Positions 43,762-52,505 of a stretch of DNA of 64,000 nucleotides are shown here, one piece after another; position 1 is the stretch's first letter, and every line of letters starts with the position of its first letter. The notes under the pieces were generated by a model that saw only the letters and a list, made by a program, of their open reading frames with translations, was not told the origin of the DNA and did not search any database. A program made the translations under genes and the position numbers. The stretch lies in the NCBI GenBank assembly GCA_963747985.1, contig CAVVHG010000012.1, positions 372,001 through 436,000 on the forward strand, written 5' to 3'. The stretch comes from JACADW01 sp963747985. Its GTDB lineage: Bacteria; Acidobacteriota; UBA6911.

Positions 43762-44844
43762 GTGGCGACTGCACAAGATCAGCTGCCTGTCCTGCAAGAT
43801 TCTGATCCGGTCAAGCGGCCGTCAAAGCCTAGGAAACGGCTGGTGCGGCGAGCACCACGCGATTACTCCCAGCGTTTGCGCTATGTGTCCCAGGGCCTGT
43901 TTCTGGCGTTGAACGTCGCGTTGGGAATCAAGTTCTATCTCTTCGTGCGCCATTTCGAAACAGGTGGCCAGACGCCGGCAGCATCGCGCCCGCCGGGGGT
44001 CGAGGGCTGGCTTCCGATCGCGGGGATGATGAATCTCAAGTATTTCCTCGTGACCGGAAGAATTCCTGAAGTGCATCCGGCTGCGATGTTTCTGCTGATT
44101 TCGTTCCTGATCATCTCCCTGGTATTTCGCAAGACTTTCTGCAGCTGGCTCTGCCCCATTGGGACCCTCTCGGAGCTTCTGTGGAAGCTCGGGCGCAAGA
44201 TCCTCCGGCGGAATTTCGTGTTGCCGCGATGGGTCGACCTGCCGCTGAGGAGCCTGAAGTATGTTTTGCTGGGGCTGTTCGTATATGCGGTCGGGTCGAT
44301 GTCGGCGGCGGCTCTCGCCGCTTTCCTGTCGAGTCCGTACGGCCTGATCGCCGACGTGAAGATGCTCTATTTCTTCCGTTTTCTCGGCAGCACGGCCCTT
44401 ATCACTCTGCTCTCACTGGCGTTGCTCTCCCTGCTGATCAAGAACTTCTGGTGCCGGTACCTTTGCCCGTACGGAGCGCTGATGGGCCTCGTTGCTCTCC
44501 CGGGTCCGGCGCGCATCCGGCGCAATCCTGACGTGTGCATCGATTGCACGAAATGTGCCAGGGCTTGTCCGGCTCTCCTTCCCGTCGACAGGCTCGCGAG
44601 CGTTCGATCGGCGGAATGCACCGGGTGCCTGGAGTGTGTCGCGGTCTGTCCGGCAGCGGGCGCGCTCGAATTCTCCCTCCCGAAGAGGCGGAAGATACCT
44701 GCGTGGGCGCTCGCGACGGGCATCGCCGTCGTTTTTCTCGGAACCGTCGGAATCGCGAAACTGTCAGGCCACTGGGACACCCACCTGTCGAACGAAACCT
44801 ACCGGCGCCTGATCACCAGAGTCAACGACTTCACCCACCCCTGA
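43762..44844 (+). CDS. polyferredoxin-type 4Fe-4S membrane protein (NapH/NosR/CcoG-like)
   Basis: A 360-residue inner-membrane protein. Basic N-terminus, then about five hydrophobic segments. Two membrane-proximal CxxxCP motifs (CSWLCPIG and CRYLCPYG) are typical of the Fer4_5 group. A soluble loop carries two 4Fe-4S motifs: CIDCTKCARACP and CTGCLECVAVCP. A last helix lies near residues 318-335. It would transfer electrons from the quinone pool across or along the membrane; the terminal acceptor is not encoded here. The start is GTG at 43762, with GAGG seven bases upstream, preferred over GTG at 43750. Likely operon with hemerythrin. Confidence 0.85.
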   Translation: MATAQDQLPVLQDSDPVKRPSKPRKRLVRRAPRDYSQRLRYVSQGLFLALNVALGIKFYLFVRHFETGGQTPAASRPPGVEGWLPIAGMMNLKYFLVTGRIPEVHPAAMFLLISFLIISLVFRKTFCSWLCPIGTLSELLWKLGRKILRRNFVLPRWVDLPLRSLKYVLLGLFVYAVGSMSAAALAAFLSSPYGLIADVKMLYFFRFLGSTALITLLSLALLSLLIKNFWCRYLCPYGALMGLVALPGPARIRRNPDVCIDCTKCARACPALLPVDRLASVRSAECTGCLECVAVCPAAGALEFSLPKRRKIPAWALATGIAVVFLGTVGIAKLSGHWDTHLSNETYRRLITRVNDFTHP

Positions 44845-45085
44845 AAGTTTTGGTGACAGGCTGCTCGACCTCGAAACAGAACGGCACGAAGTGATCTCGT
44901 CACTCGGGAATCGGGACGTCGAGGGATCTGCATCAGCCTGGGTCGGGGCCGCTTGCACCCGCGAACCTATCATGGAGTTTCGAGGTTGAGTGGCCTGTCC
45001 CCTGCAGCCAAACCAATGCCACTTGACCGGCGTGCCCATTAGATCCTAAAGTCGCTCCACAGCATCACGACGGGAGGTGCGCAGG
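44845..45085. other. intergenic, nothing recognised
   Basis: 241 bases between the Fe-S protein and the small CxxC gene. No terminator with a T-tract, no conserved RNA and no coding frame with motifs was found. Confidence 0.4.
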
Positions 45086-45250
45086 ATGAAGAGCCTTCAC
45101 AAATGTGCAGATTGTCCCATTCGCCGCAGGGCGGAGGCAAAGCCCGAATCGCTGCTTGCCAGGATCTGGAGATGGCACACGACATGGTGCCCCGGGTGGA
45201 AGGCATACCAACGGGCGCTGAAGGAGCAGGAAAAGACCGTGGCGGGATAG
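45086..45250 (+). CDS. small CxxC protein of 54 residues, unknown function
   Basis: ATG at 45086 is preceded by GGAGGT eight bases upstream; the frame stops TAG at 45248-45250. The protein is basic and compact, with CADCPIRRRAEAKPESLLAR near the N-terminus (Cys7 and Cys10 as CxxC), then IWRWHTTWCPGWKAYQRAL with a third Cys and five Trp/Tyr residues. The cysteine and tryptophan pattern does not look random and resembles small conserved hypothetical proteins encoded near redox genes, as recalled without a search. It could bind a metal or an Fe-S centre. It lies between the hemerythrin/Fe-S pair and the nitroreductase. Confidence 0.7.
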   Translation: MKSLHKCADCPIRRRAEAKPESLLARIWRWHTTWCPGWKAYQRALKEQEKTVAG

Positions 45251-45334
45251 GAGGAACCCTGCCGGACGTACTCTCTTGCCGGTAGAAGGCTTGGATTTGC
45301 AGGCTACCACCGGTTGGTGCATACAGGAGGACCG

Positions 45335-46081
45335 ATGGAAATAACTCGCAGGGGCTTTTTCTACGGAGCAGGTATTGCGTGCGGAACGGTCGCGGAAGGC
45401 GGGATCGTCAGTGCCATGGATTCACCCGGCACCCCTGTCGATCCGGATGCTTTCCTCGCTGTCTTTTCAAAGCGGCAGACCGTACGGAGGTACAAGCCGG
45501 ATCCCGTGCCGAAGGAGCACATCCGGAAGATTCTGGACGCGGCGCGTCGCGGACCGACGTGCATGAACCAGCAACCCTGGATGTTTCTCGTGATCCAGGA
45601 CAAGGCCAAGATCGAAGCAATGAAGAAACGGAGCCTCGATTCACTGTCCAGGCGATTCGATGAGGCTGCGGCAAAGAGTAAGGACGCCAAGCCGGATGAG
45701 ATCGAGCGCCGCAAGGCAAGCGCCATCCGATTTACTGAAGGCTACTTCACGGCGCCTGTCTACGTGGTTGTGCTGGTGGATTCCGAGTCCCAGTGCTCCG
45801 GCTACGCCCTCAAACACGACGGCCCGATTGCAGCCGGGTACCTCATGCTGGCAGCACGTGCTTTTGGCTATGGGACCGCGTATCTCACCGACGGTATCTC
45901 TGAAGAGGTTACGCGGGAAGTCCTCGCGATCCCGGCACGCTATGTGCGCATCTGCATAACTCCGATCGGCATCCCGGATGGCTGGCCCAAGCCGGTGCCG
46001 AAAAGAGAACTCGACGAGATGGTTGCGTACGAAACCCTCGAGGGACATCAGCCGCTTGCGCCAGTGCCTTATAACCCTTGA
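45335..46081 (+). CDS. nitroreductase-family FMN oxidoreductase with Tat-like N-terminus
   Basis: A 248-residue protein. The N-terminus (EITRRGFFYGAGIACGTVA) looks like a twin-arginine signal. The nitroreductase fold shows VFSKRQTVRRYKPDPVPKEHI (FMN-binding Arg cluster), AARRGPTCMNQQPWMFLVI, APVYVVVLVD and AAGYLMLAARAFGYGTAYLTDG. Enzymes of the family reduce nitro groups, quinones or flavins with NAD(P)H; an exported one would need a pre-bound FMN. ATG with AGGAGG upstream at 45335. It lies 84 bases after the small CxxC gene and 75 bases before the isomerase-like gene. Confidence 0.88.
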   Translation: MEITRRGFFYGAGIACGTVAEGGIVSAMDSPGTPVDPDAFLAVFSKRQTVRRYKPDPVPKEHIRKILDAARRGPTCMNQQPWMFLVIQDKAKIEAMKKRSLDSLSRRFDEAAAKSKDAKPDEIERRKASAIRFTEGYFTAPVYVVVLVDSESQCSGYALKHDGPIAAGYLMLAARAFGYGTAYLTDGISEEVTREVLAIPARYVRICITPIGIPDGWPKPVPKRELDEMVAYETLEGHQPLAPVPYNP

Positions 46082-46156
46082 TCGGGTCGATGTTCGTCGG
46101 ATGTCAGGGACAGCAACTCGAGCCGTCGGTACGAATTTCCGACAAGGAGATGCAGC

Positions 46157-47704
46157 ATGCAACGAAGAGATTTATTGACGGGCACTCTCAAGACCGTTGC
46201 CGGAAGCTCACTTCTGGCCCAGGTGATGTCGGCGGCTCAACAGGATTCGGCGGTTTGCGCGCCCTGTGGTTCCGCCCCTTTCCCCGCCATACCTTCCCCG
46301 CTTGCGAAACTGCGGGTGAAACCCATCATGACCAACATGGTGCATTCCGACGTATGGGAGGGGCCCTGCCGGTTCAACGTGGTCCCCGTCGCCAAAGAGC
46401 GGGAAAACGTTCAGCGCTACTATGATGCCTGGAGCAAAGCCGTTCGTTCCGGCGAATACTCCTTCGGGGCAGGGGCTGAGGTGCTGAGCCCGACGCTGGT
46501 GGTCTTTGACGAGAATTTCAAGCTGCCGCCCGCCGCGCTGGCCGAACTCGATCAGGATGCGCGAAGCGCCGATGTCTTCTTCATCGCCCCCCAGGGATCC
46601 TCCAACGCCGCCTACGATCTCGTCCACCAATTCCACAAGCCGGGAATCCTTCTGGATATCAACTGTCGGACCGTGGATGTCGCTGCCTACGCGAAATCGC
46701 AGGGGGAAGAGATCCTGATCGCCCGGGACGGCGAGGAACTTGGCCGACTGATGGATCTACTGCGCGCCCGGAAGGTCTTCCGGGAGACCAGGGTCCTCTT
46801 TCCGACGAACCGCGGATTCCCTTCGGTGGCTTCCCTGACGGGGATTACAGATCTCCAGGAATTGGAGTCTCGTCTCGGGGTGCAGGTCAGGATGATCCCG
46901 TACAGAGCCCTGGCAGATGCCATGGAGCGGACGATTGCTGATCCGGCCGCGGGTAAGAAGGCGGAAGAGGAGGCCGACGAATTGATACGCGGCGCTGTCC
47001 AGACCTATCTCGACCGTGAATACGTCGTCCGCAGCATCCTTTTCAAGAACACGATCGAAGGCCTGATGGATACCCACTCCGCGAACGCATTCACCATCGA
47101 ATGCTTCGAATTCTGCGCCAGTCGGTTGCCTGAAAAATGGAAGATCACCCCCTGCCTGATCCACACGCTCTTCAAGGACCGGGGGATCGCATCTTCGTGC
47201 GAAGGGGATCTGGGTGCCCTCCTGGGCATGCGACTGCTGATGTCGGCAGCCGGGAAGTCGTCGCACCTGGGGAACATGTTCTTCCGGCAAGGGAAGATCC
47301 TTGAGATCAATCACAGCGCGCCCGGGATCAGGATGAACGGCTTTGACCAGCCCGGAATGCCCTACAAACTGGGTCGTTTCGTCCAATCGGGATGGGGAAC
47401 GAAAGCGGTGGTGGATTTCATGCAGAATCCCGAAAAGCGGGTGACGGTGGCCAGGATGCATCCCAACGCGAAACAGGTGCTGGTCATGAAAGGGAAGTTG
47501 ATTCGCTCAGAGGGATGGGAAAGGGACAATCTCGGCTGCTCTGTGGCGGCGTTCATAGTACCCGCTGAAACCGGTAACGCCGAGCCGTTTGTCCGCCGGC
47601 AAGCCGAATATGGAAACCACCTCGTGTGGACCTACGGCGACTATGCTGAGCCAATGAGTCGACTCGGCGCCCTGATGGGGCTCCAGGTCGAAGTGGTAAG
47701 CTAG
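46157..47704 (+). CDS. L-fucose/L-arabinose isomerase-like protein, Tat-exported
   Basis: A 515-residue protein. Tat-like N-terminus (QRRDLLTGTLKTVAGSSLLAQ). The body matches L-fucose isomerase-related sugar isomerases: DVFFIAPQGSSNAAYDLVH in the N-terminal part, ANAFTIECFEFCASRLPEKWKITPCLIHTL with the metal Glu region, GIASSCEGDLGALLGMRLLM with Glu/Asp, and HSAPGIRMNGF with His. The substrate is unknown, but an alpha-L-fucosidase is encoded 3 kb further on, which fits deoxy-hexose metabolism. AAGGAG precedes the ATG. Confidence 0.8.
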   Translation: MQRRDLLTGTLKTVAGSSLLAQVMSAAQQDSAVCAPCGSAPFPAIPSPLAKLRVKPIMTNMVHSDVWEGPCRFNVVPVAKERENVQRYYDAWSKAVRSGEYSFGAGAEVLSPTLVVFDENFKLPPAALAELDQDARSADVFFIAPQGSSNAAYDLVHQFHKPGILLDINCRTVDVAAYAKSQGEEILIARDGEELGRLMDLLRARKVFRETRVLFPTNRGFPSVASLTGITDLQELESRLGVQVRMIPYRALADAMERTIADPAAGKKAEEEADELIRGAVQTYLDREYVVRSILFKNTIEGLMDTHSANAFTIECFEFCASRLPEKWKITPCLIHTLFKDRGIASSCEGDLGALLGMRLLMSAAGKSSHLGNMFFRQGKILEINHSAPGIRMNGFDQPGMPYKLGRFVQSGWGTKAVVDFMQNPEKRVTVARMHPNAKQVLVMKGKLIRSEGWERDNLGCSVAAFIVPAETGNAEPFVRRQAEYGNHLVWTYGDYAEPMSRLGALMGLQVEVVS

Positions 47705-47706
47705 TA

Positions 47707-47801
47707 GGGGGACAGTCACCACTGTCCCTCGGCACCAACTGTCATGAGGACGGGGGCATTCCTGACAGCAGCCATCTGGGGGACAGTGGTGACTGTCCCC
47801 C
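47707..47801. repeat. GGGGGACAGT palindrome pair, left of the frameshifted gene
   Basis: Two copies of a hairpin. The first is GGGGGACAGT-CACC-ACTGTCCC (47707-47728) and the second GGGGGACAGT-GGTG-ACTGTCCCCC (47778-47801); their loops are reverse complements, so they lie in opposite orientation. The pair encloses about 50 bases. A third copy at 49418 matches the second exactly. The form is like REP elements mobilised by RAYT transposases, but no transposase is present here. Confidence 0.8.
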
Positions 47802-47817
47802 TCAAACGGAGGATAAC

Positions 47818-49382
47818 ATGCGACGAAGAGCCTTTATCAAAGCCGGACCGGCGATCGCGCTGCTGGCGCGGCCCGGTCTCGGGCGTGCCGATGTTCCGGA
47901 TCACATGTGGGATGGGTATGACTTCGGGCCCGGCCCCAGGGTAACCAACCGATTGAACCAGGGACCGTTCAGCGTCGAGCAGGACGAGGGCTGGTTCACC
48001 ATCGACAGCACCACCCCTTCGCGTGAACTTGTCAGGAACTACGGGCTTGGCCTTGTCGGCTACACGTGGGAGGAGAGCGGACCGTCGCTTGCAGCACGGG
48101 CGGGAAAGGAGACGCTCGAGCAGCACGTCGACAAGCTCTCTTCGCTCCCTTTGTCGATGTCCTCTATATCCGCTGCGACTGGCGGGACGTACAAAGCAGG
48201 CCCGGCAGGCTTGACCTGAATCCGATCTGGAAGCTGACCTTCGATGCGGCAAAAAGCCGAAAGCTCCGGGTCGGGTTTCGGGTGCAGCTCTCCAGCCCCA
48301 ATATTCAGCCGAAGCGGCTGTCCATGCCCGACTTCGTCCGCGAAAAAGTCCCTCTGGTCAACATAGGGAGAAGATCGACGGAGCGTCAAACGGACTTTGA
48401 TTTCTTTGAGCCGCGCTACGATCACCCGGAATTCCAGAAAGCCTTCCGTGAACTGAACGAGTTGCTGGCCGCGGAATTCGACGGCAACCCGCTGGTCGAG
48501 TTCATGGACCTCATGATGTACGGGTTCTGGGGTGAGGGTCACACGAATGACCTGCCAAATCCCTTCCCCGACTATCTGACGGCGGAAAAGACCTTCGTCC
48601 AGATGACCCAACTGCAGCTCGACGCATGGAAGAAGGTGCCGCTGGCAGTCAACACCGAGCCGGACATCAGCAAGGTCGGCAACCGGGAAGTCCACGACAT
48701 GGCGGTACGCGCCGGCTCCTGGCTTCGGTCCGACAGCATCATCATGGACGAGCCGATCCAGATTGAAATGATTTCGAACCGGCCCCAGTGGCTCGCGGTT
48801 GTCATGGAAGAAGGGAGCAACCGTCATTTCAACACCGACGAAAAGAACCTCCGCATCGACGCCGCCGGAGTCAATTCGAAAGAGAAGTCAATGGCCCATG
48901 TGCTCGATCTCGGAGGCAACTATTTCTCTCTCTGGACCGAGGCGGACAACCTGAAGGCGTTCTACGAACGATATCCGGCTGCCTTCGAGAACCTGCGTCG
49001 AAGGATCGGCTACCGTGTGCGTCCGTCCTGGATATGGCAGCGAAAGCGTTACGACACCTCCGAGTTGGTCATTGCTTTCGTAAACGACGGTGCGGCAGGT
49101 GTCCCCGGTGTTCTTGGAGTGACCGTCGAAAGCGTTGACGGGGCAGTGAGGATCGGCGGGAATCTTGATGCTGGTCATCCGTATGCCGGTCGCACACGGC
49201 AAGCTTCTTTCATTCTGCCGAAGGGCATGGACGGCCAGAAGGTGATCCTGAGGGCCGAGCTCGAGACGAAAGGCGTGCGCCGGCCGGTAGCGTGGGCGTG
49301 CGCACAACCCCTCAATTCCGACGGCTCATTGACTATCCAGTTGAAGCCACACGGCGATGTTAACTGGAGGAAGGGCGTATAG
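47818..49382 (+). CDS. Tat-exported glycosidase-like protein (possibly DUF4832/GH42-like), one frameshift
   Basis: Two frames join into one ~520-residue protein. The first (47818 to about 48147) begins with a Tat signal (RRRAFIKAGPAIALLA) and runs to HVDKLSSLP; the second (about 48145-49382) continues FVDVLYIRCDWRDVQ. The break sits at a CTCCCTTTG run near 48145 and is a single-base indel. The body has a TIM-barrel look (VDVLYIRCDWRD, LRVGFRVQLSS, PLVEFMDLMMYGFWGEGH with a candidate acid Glu) and a C-terminal beta-domain. Family assignment is tentative. It is bracketed by identical palindromic repeats (47778 and 49418), and could be a true pseudogene or a sequence error. Confidence 0.6.
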
Positions 49383-49417
49383 CACGGATCCGGATGTAGG
49401 TGCTCCTATGATCAGCA

Positions 49418-49441
49418 GGGGGACAGTGGTGACTGTCCCCC
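49418..49441. repeat. GGGGGACAGT palindrome, right of the frameshifted gene
   Basis: GGGGGACAGT-GGTG-ACTGTCCCCC, identical over 24 bases to 47778-47801. It ends four bases before the stop codon of the minus-strand M28 peptidase gene and may act as its transcription end. Confidence 0.8.
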
Positions 49442-49445
49442 TTCT

Positions 49446-50528
49446 CTATTTCGCAGGGCTCTGGTCGACGGTGAGAACGGCGGCTAGGGTAGCTTGTACA
49501 ACCTTGACCGCATTGGGCACGTCGGAGTTCTCCGGGATATCCCCCTCTGCGTGGTAGTTGGGATCCCCGTAGGGCCAGGACCCGATGTTAATGATGGCGG
49601 CAGAAAAGCCCGCATTGACAAACGACCCGTCGTCGTCCCCCGGTGACTCCCTCTGGACGATCCGCTGGTCCAGTCCCACGGCGAATCGCGCGTTGACTGC
49701 GCTCATCAATTCCGCCAGCCATTCTCCCTCCGGCCTGGTGTAGGCTGTCACATTGGTCAGCTTGCCGGCGGCCTTCTCCGCAGCCGGCTTTCCCCCGACG
49801 CCATCGAGGTTGAAGACGGCGATGATTTTGTCCCCTCGCTTCCTGGCGTTCTGTGCCGCGGTGACGCTCGTCCACGGGGTGTGCTCCTCGTTGCAGAAGA
49901 GAAAACGGATGGTGCGTTCGGGTGTGTGTTTGGCTAGCAGGCAGGCTATCTCCAGGACGCTCACAGTACCAATCGCATTGTCGTTGGCCCCGGGCGAGTC
50001 GATCCAGCTCTGCGAGTCCTTGTGGGCGAGAAGGAGAATGATCTCGTCGGGGTGCGAGTGACCCTGCCTCTCAGCGTAGAGATTGTGGGCGGTGTACCAG
50101 GGATCGCCGGGCATGGGCGGAGAGTACTGTTCCTGTTTCGGCTTCCTGGTGTCGCGGCGAAATGCCTGCACACGGACCGCCTCGCGCTGCACACTGTAGC
50201 CCCACGACTGGAGTTTCCCGGCGATGAAATCATCGGCCTCATCCAGCGTGCTTTTCGCATGGCCCGGCAGGGTGAGGTTCAGCTTGCGATAGGGAAGCGG
50301 GTCCTTCGCGAGATAGAAGAGGCTGCTGGACATGCGTTTGGCGTCGACGGCAGCGGTGAGACTGCGGACAGTCGCCTCAAATCCCGGGCTGCCCCATACT
50401 TGCTCCCAACCTGTCTTTTCCGCGGCCTTGTCCTTCTGTCCGGCACTCGCAAGGTCAGGTTGAACTCCAGTAGTAAAGCTGGCCAGCAAAATCGTGAACA
50501 AGCTCCAGATCGCGACATGACGAACCAT
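49446..50528 (-). CDS. M28-family zinc aminopeptidase, exported
   Basis: A 360-residue protein with a Sec signal (LFTILLASFTTGVQPDLASAG). The di-zinc site of M28 peptidases is complete: His169 in LLLAHKDSQS, bridging Asp183 in GANDNAIG, catalytic Glu214 and ligand Glu215 in CNEEHTPW, Asp242 in FNLDGVGG, and a late His in DPNYHAEGDIPEN. It removes N-terminal residues from peptides in the periplasm. A fucosidase gene lies 40 bases upstream on the same strand, so they may be co-transcribed. Confidence 0.9.
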   Translation of the reverse strand: MVRHVAIWSLFTILLASFTTGVQPDLASAGQKDKAAEKTGWEQVWGSPGFEATVRSLTAAVDAKRMSSSLFYLAKDPLPYRKLNLTLPGHAKSTLDEADDFIAGKLQSWGYSVQREAVRVQAFRRDTRKPKQEQYSPPMPGDPWYTAHNLYAERQGHSHPDEIILLLAHKDSQSWIDSPGANDNAIGTVSVLEIACLLAKHTPERTIRFLFCNEEHTPWTSVTAAQNARKRGDKIIAVFNLDGVGGKPAAEKAAGKLTNVTAYTRPEGEWLAELMSAVNARFAVGLDQRIVQRESPGDDDGSFVNAGFSAAIINIGSWPYGDPNYHAEGDIPENSDVPNAVKVVQATLAAVLTVDQSPAK

Positions 50529-50568
50529 GGTGTTGGTCTCCTAAGGAGAGGGACGAATAGCTGTCCCG

Positions 50569-51948
50569 TTACTTCAGGAACAATTCTATGACCGGGATTT
50601 CTACGTCCGGCTTTACGACAGGCAGCCTGAGGACCAGATCGCCCGGCTTCGCATCCTCGGGCATCCATTCAGTTTCTTTCTGCGAACTCATCGCCACCTC
50701 GGATGCGTCATGCAGGAGCTGGGCGTATTTGACCCTGTTCGCATATCCTTCGAGCGTCAACTGCCCCATCGGCCAGTCCACAAGGTGAACGTACAGCCGT
50801 CGTGTCGCGGGGTTGTAGGTGAGCAGGGAGTTTTCCGGCACCTTGAATCCCTCAGGGGCCTGCGTGCAGCCGTAAATGGCCCGTCCGTTCACATGCATCC
50901 AGCGCCCCATTGCCTGCAGCCGATCCTGCGCGCGCTCGTCGAAGGCGCCGCGTGCTGTGGGACCGACGTTAAGCAGCAGGTTGCCGCCCTTGCTCACGGT
51001 TTCAATCAGCAGCACCAGCAGTTGCTTGGGATCCTTCCAGGTCATCTCGTCGCGATAGTACCCCCAGGAGCCGGAGAATGTCTGACAGGTCTCCCAGGCT
51101 ACCCGTGCTCCGTTCATCGTCAACCATTCCCTGGGCTTGAACTGTTCGGGCGTGCGGAAATCCCAGCCGCCCGGGACGTCCAGGAGGTCGAGCCGATCAT
51201 TGACGATGATTCCGGGCTGCAGTTCGCGCACCATTTTCAGCAGGTTTTCAGAATCCCAATCCGCACGGCCTTTGCCGTTCTTACCCGGGAAGGAAAAATC
51301 CAGCCAGATGATGTCGATCTTGCCGTAGTTGGTGAGGAGTTCGCGCACCTGATCCTTCAGGTACTGACGGTAGACTGCCATGTCACGGCCCTGGTTCAGC
51401 CTGGCATACTCCTCGTCGCTGCCGGCGCTCTGGGGGTGATTGCTGTCGATTGTGTAATTCGGGTGATGCCAGTCGATCAATGAGTAATAGAACCCGACCC
51501 GGAGGCCCTCGGCGCGAAACGCGTCGACCCACGGGCGGATGAGATCACGGTGTGCGGGAGTGTTGGTCGCCTTGTAGTCGGTGTACTTCGAGTCAAAAAG
51601 GCAGAATCCCTCGTGGTGCTTGCTCGTTATGACGGCATACTTCATCCCTGCAGCTTTTGCCATCCGGGCCCATTCATGCGGATCGTAGAGGTCGGGATTG
51701 AAGACCTCGAAATACTTCTGGTAATCCTCGTTGGTCATTCTCTCGTGCTTCTTGACCCATTCGTGGCGCGCCGGCTGTGCGTAGAGCCCCCAATGAATGA
51801 ACATGCCGAAGCGTGCCTCGGTCCACCACCGCATCCGCTCCGTTTTCTGCTGCACCGTCTCTCTCGGCAACTGCGCCGCCGCGCCCGTGACCATGATTAA
51901 AAGACAAGTACCGAACAGGGCGATCTTCGAAAAGGGGCGTCTCTTCAT
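50569..51948 (-). CDS. alpha-L-fucosidase (GH29), exported
   Basis: A 459-residue protein with a signal peptide (LFGTCLLIMVTGAAAQ). GH29 features: RWWTEARFGMFIHWGLYAQPA, AKAAGMKYAVITSKHHEGFCLFDS, GLRVGFYYSLIDWHHPNY, and the catalytic nucleophile Asp217 in IDIIWLDFSF. The C-terminal beta-sandwich follows (LLTYNPATRRLYVHLVDWP). It hydrolyses terminal alpha-L-fucosyl residues of glycans. Co-directional with the M28 peptidase, and the nearby fucose-isomerase-like gene (46157) points to fucose as a possible substrate of this region. Confidence 0.93.
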   Translation of the reverse strand: MKRRPFSKIALFGTCLLIMVTGAAAQLPRETVQQKTERMRWWTEARFGMFIHWGLYAQPARHEWVKKHERMTNEDYQKYFEVFNPDLYDPHEWARMAKAAGMKYAVITSKHHEGFCLFDSKYTDYKATNTPAHRDLIRPWVDAFRAEGLRVGFYYSLIDWHHPNYTIDSNHPQSAGSDEEYARLNQGRDMAVYRQYLKDQVRELLTNYGKIDIIWLDFSFPGKNGKGRADWDSENLLKMVRELQPGIIVNDRLDLLDVPGGWDFRTPEQFKPREWLTMNGARVAWETCQTFSGSWGYYRDEMTWKDPKQLLVLLIETVSKGGNLLLNVGPTARGAFDERAQDRLQAMGRWMHVNGRAIYGCTQAPEGFKVPENSLLTYNPATRRLYVHLVDWPMGQLTLEGYANRVKYAQLLHDASEVAMSSQKETEWMPEDAKPGDLVLRLPVVKPDVEIPVIELFLK

Positions 51949-52505
51949 GTCTAGCCTCGTAGACTGTTGGTTTTCTTATCCAGCTAAATGGTTCGTCGGT
52001 CGCTGCCATCTTAATACGTATCGAAGGACGTGTGGCCTTCAATATTTCGAGGCACACCAACACATAGGCACTATCGGCTGCGGTGCGTTGCTTGGCGGGG
52101 TCAGATTGGGCAACGTGCCGGCGAGGACGTTGCCTCTGGAGATACTGTGATTGACAAAGGCTTGGCCAGTAGCTTAATATCGGCGGCAATCATCTCGGAG
52201 ATGTTGTTAATTATCTTATACTTACGGCTATTCTGATCTGTAAGTTAGGGGGCGAAACTAACCAGGGACCGTGTGCTTGTCTCCATTTTGACTTTCCCTC
52301 TCAGGCAGCGATCCAAGGACCGCCATGAGTTTTCAAGGAAGATAGCGTGCGCCTGAGGTAATCCAAGCTCCGGGTGGCCTTCGTCCCTGTCGCCATCGCG
52401 GTGTGTTGCACCGGAGGTACCCGATCAGTGAGGGACTACCCAAGCGGAAGGGAATCGGCATCCGTGCTGCGGAGTGCGGCGTGAGTCTCAGAATAGAATG
52501 GTTTG
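51949..52505. other. intergenic leader region before the polysaccharide cluster
   Basis: 557 bases without a credible gene; the 52030 plus-strand frame ends in a hydrophobic stretch but has no support. Base composition drops to AT-rich around 52190-52250. A good promoter lies at 52151-52180, so the last 320 bases may be a long untranslated leader of the polysaccharide operon. No ops/JUMPstart element was recognised. Confidence 0.45.
52151..52180 (+). promoter_or_regulatory. sigma-70-type promoter for the polysaccharide cluster
   Basis: TTGACA (52151-52156), an 18-base spacer, then TAATAT (52175-52180). It is the best promoter match seen in this gap and points toward the glycosyltransferase gene starting at 52506. 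Confidence 0.55.

Noticed and set aside
52030..52236. 68-codon plus-strand frame ending in a hydrophobic segment
   Set aside because: No ribosome-binding site, no recognisable similarity, and it spans the predicted promoter.
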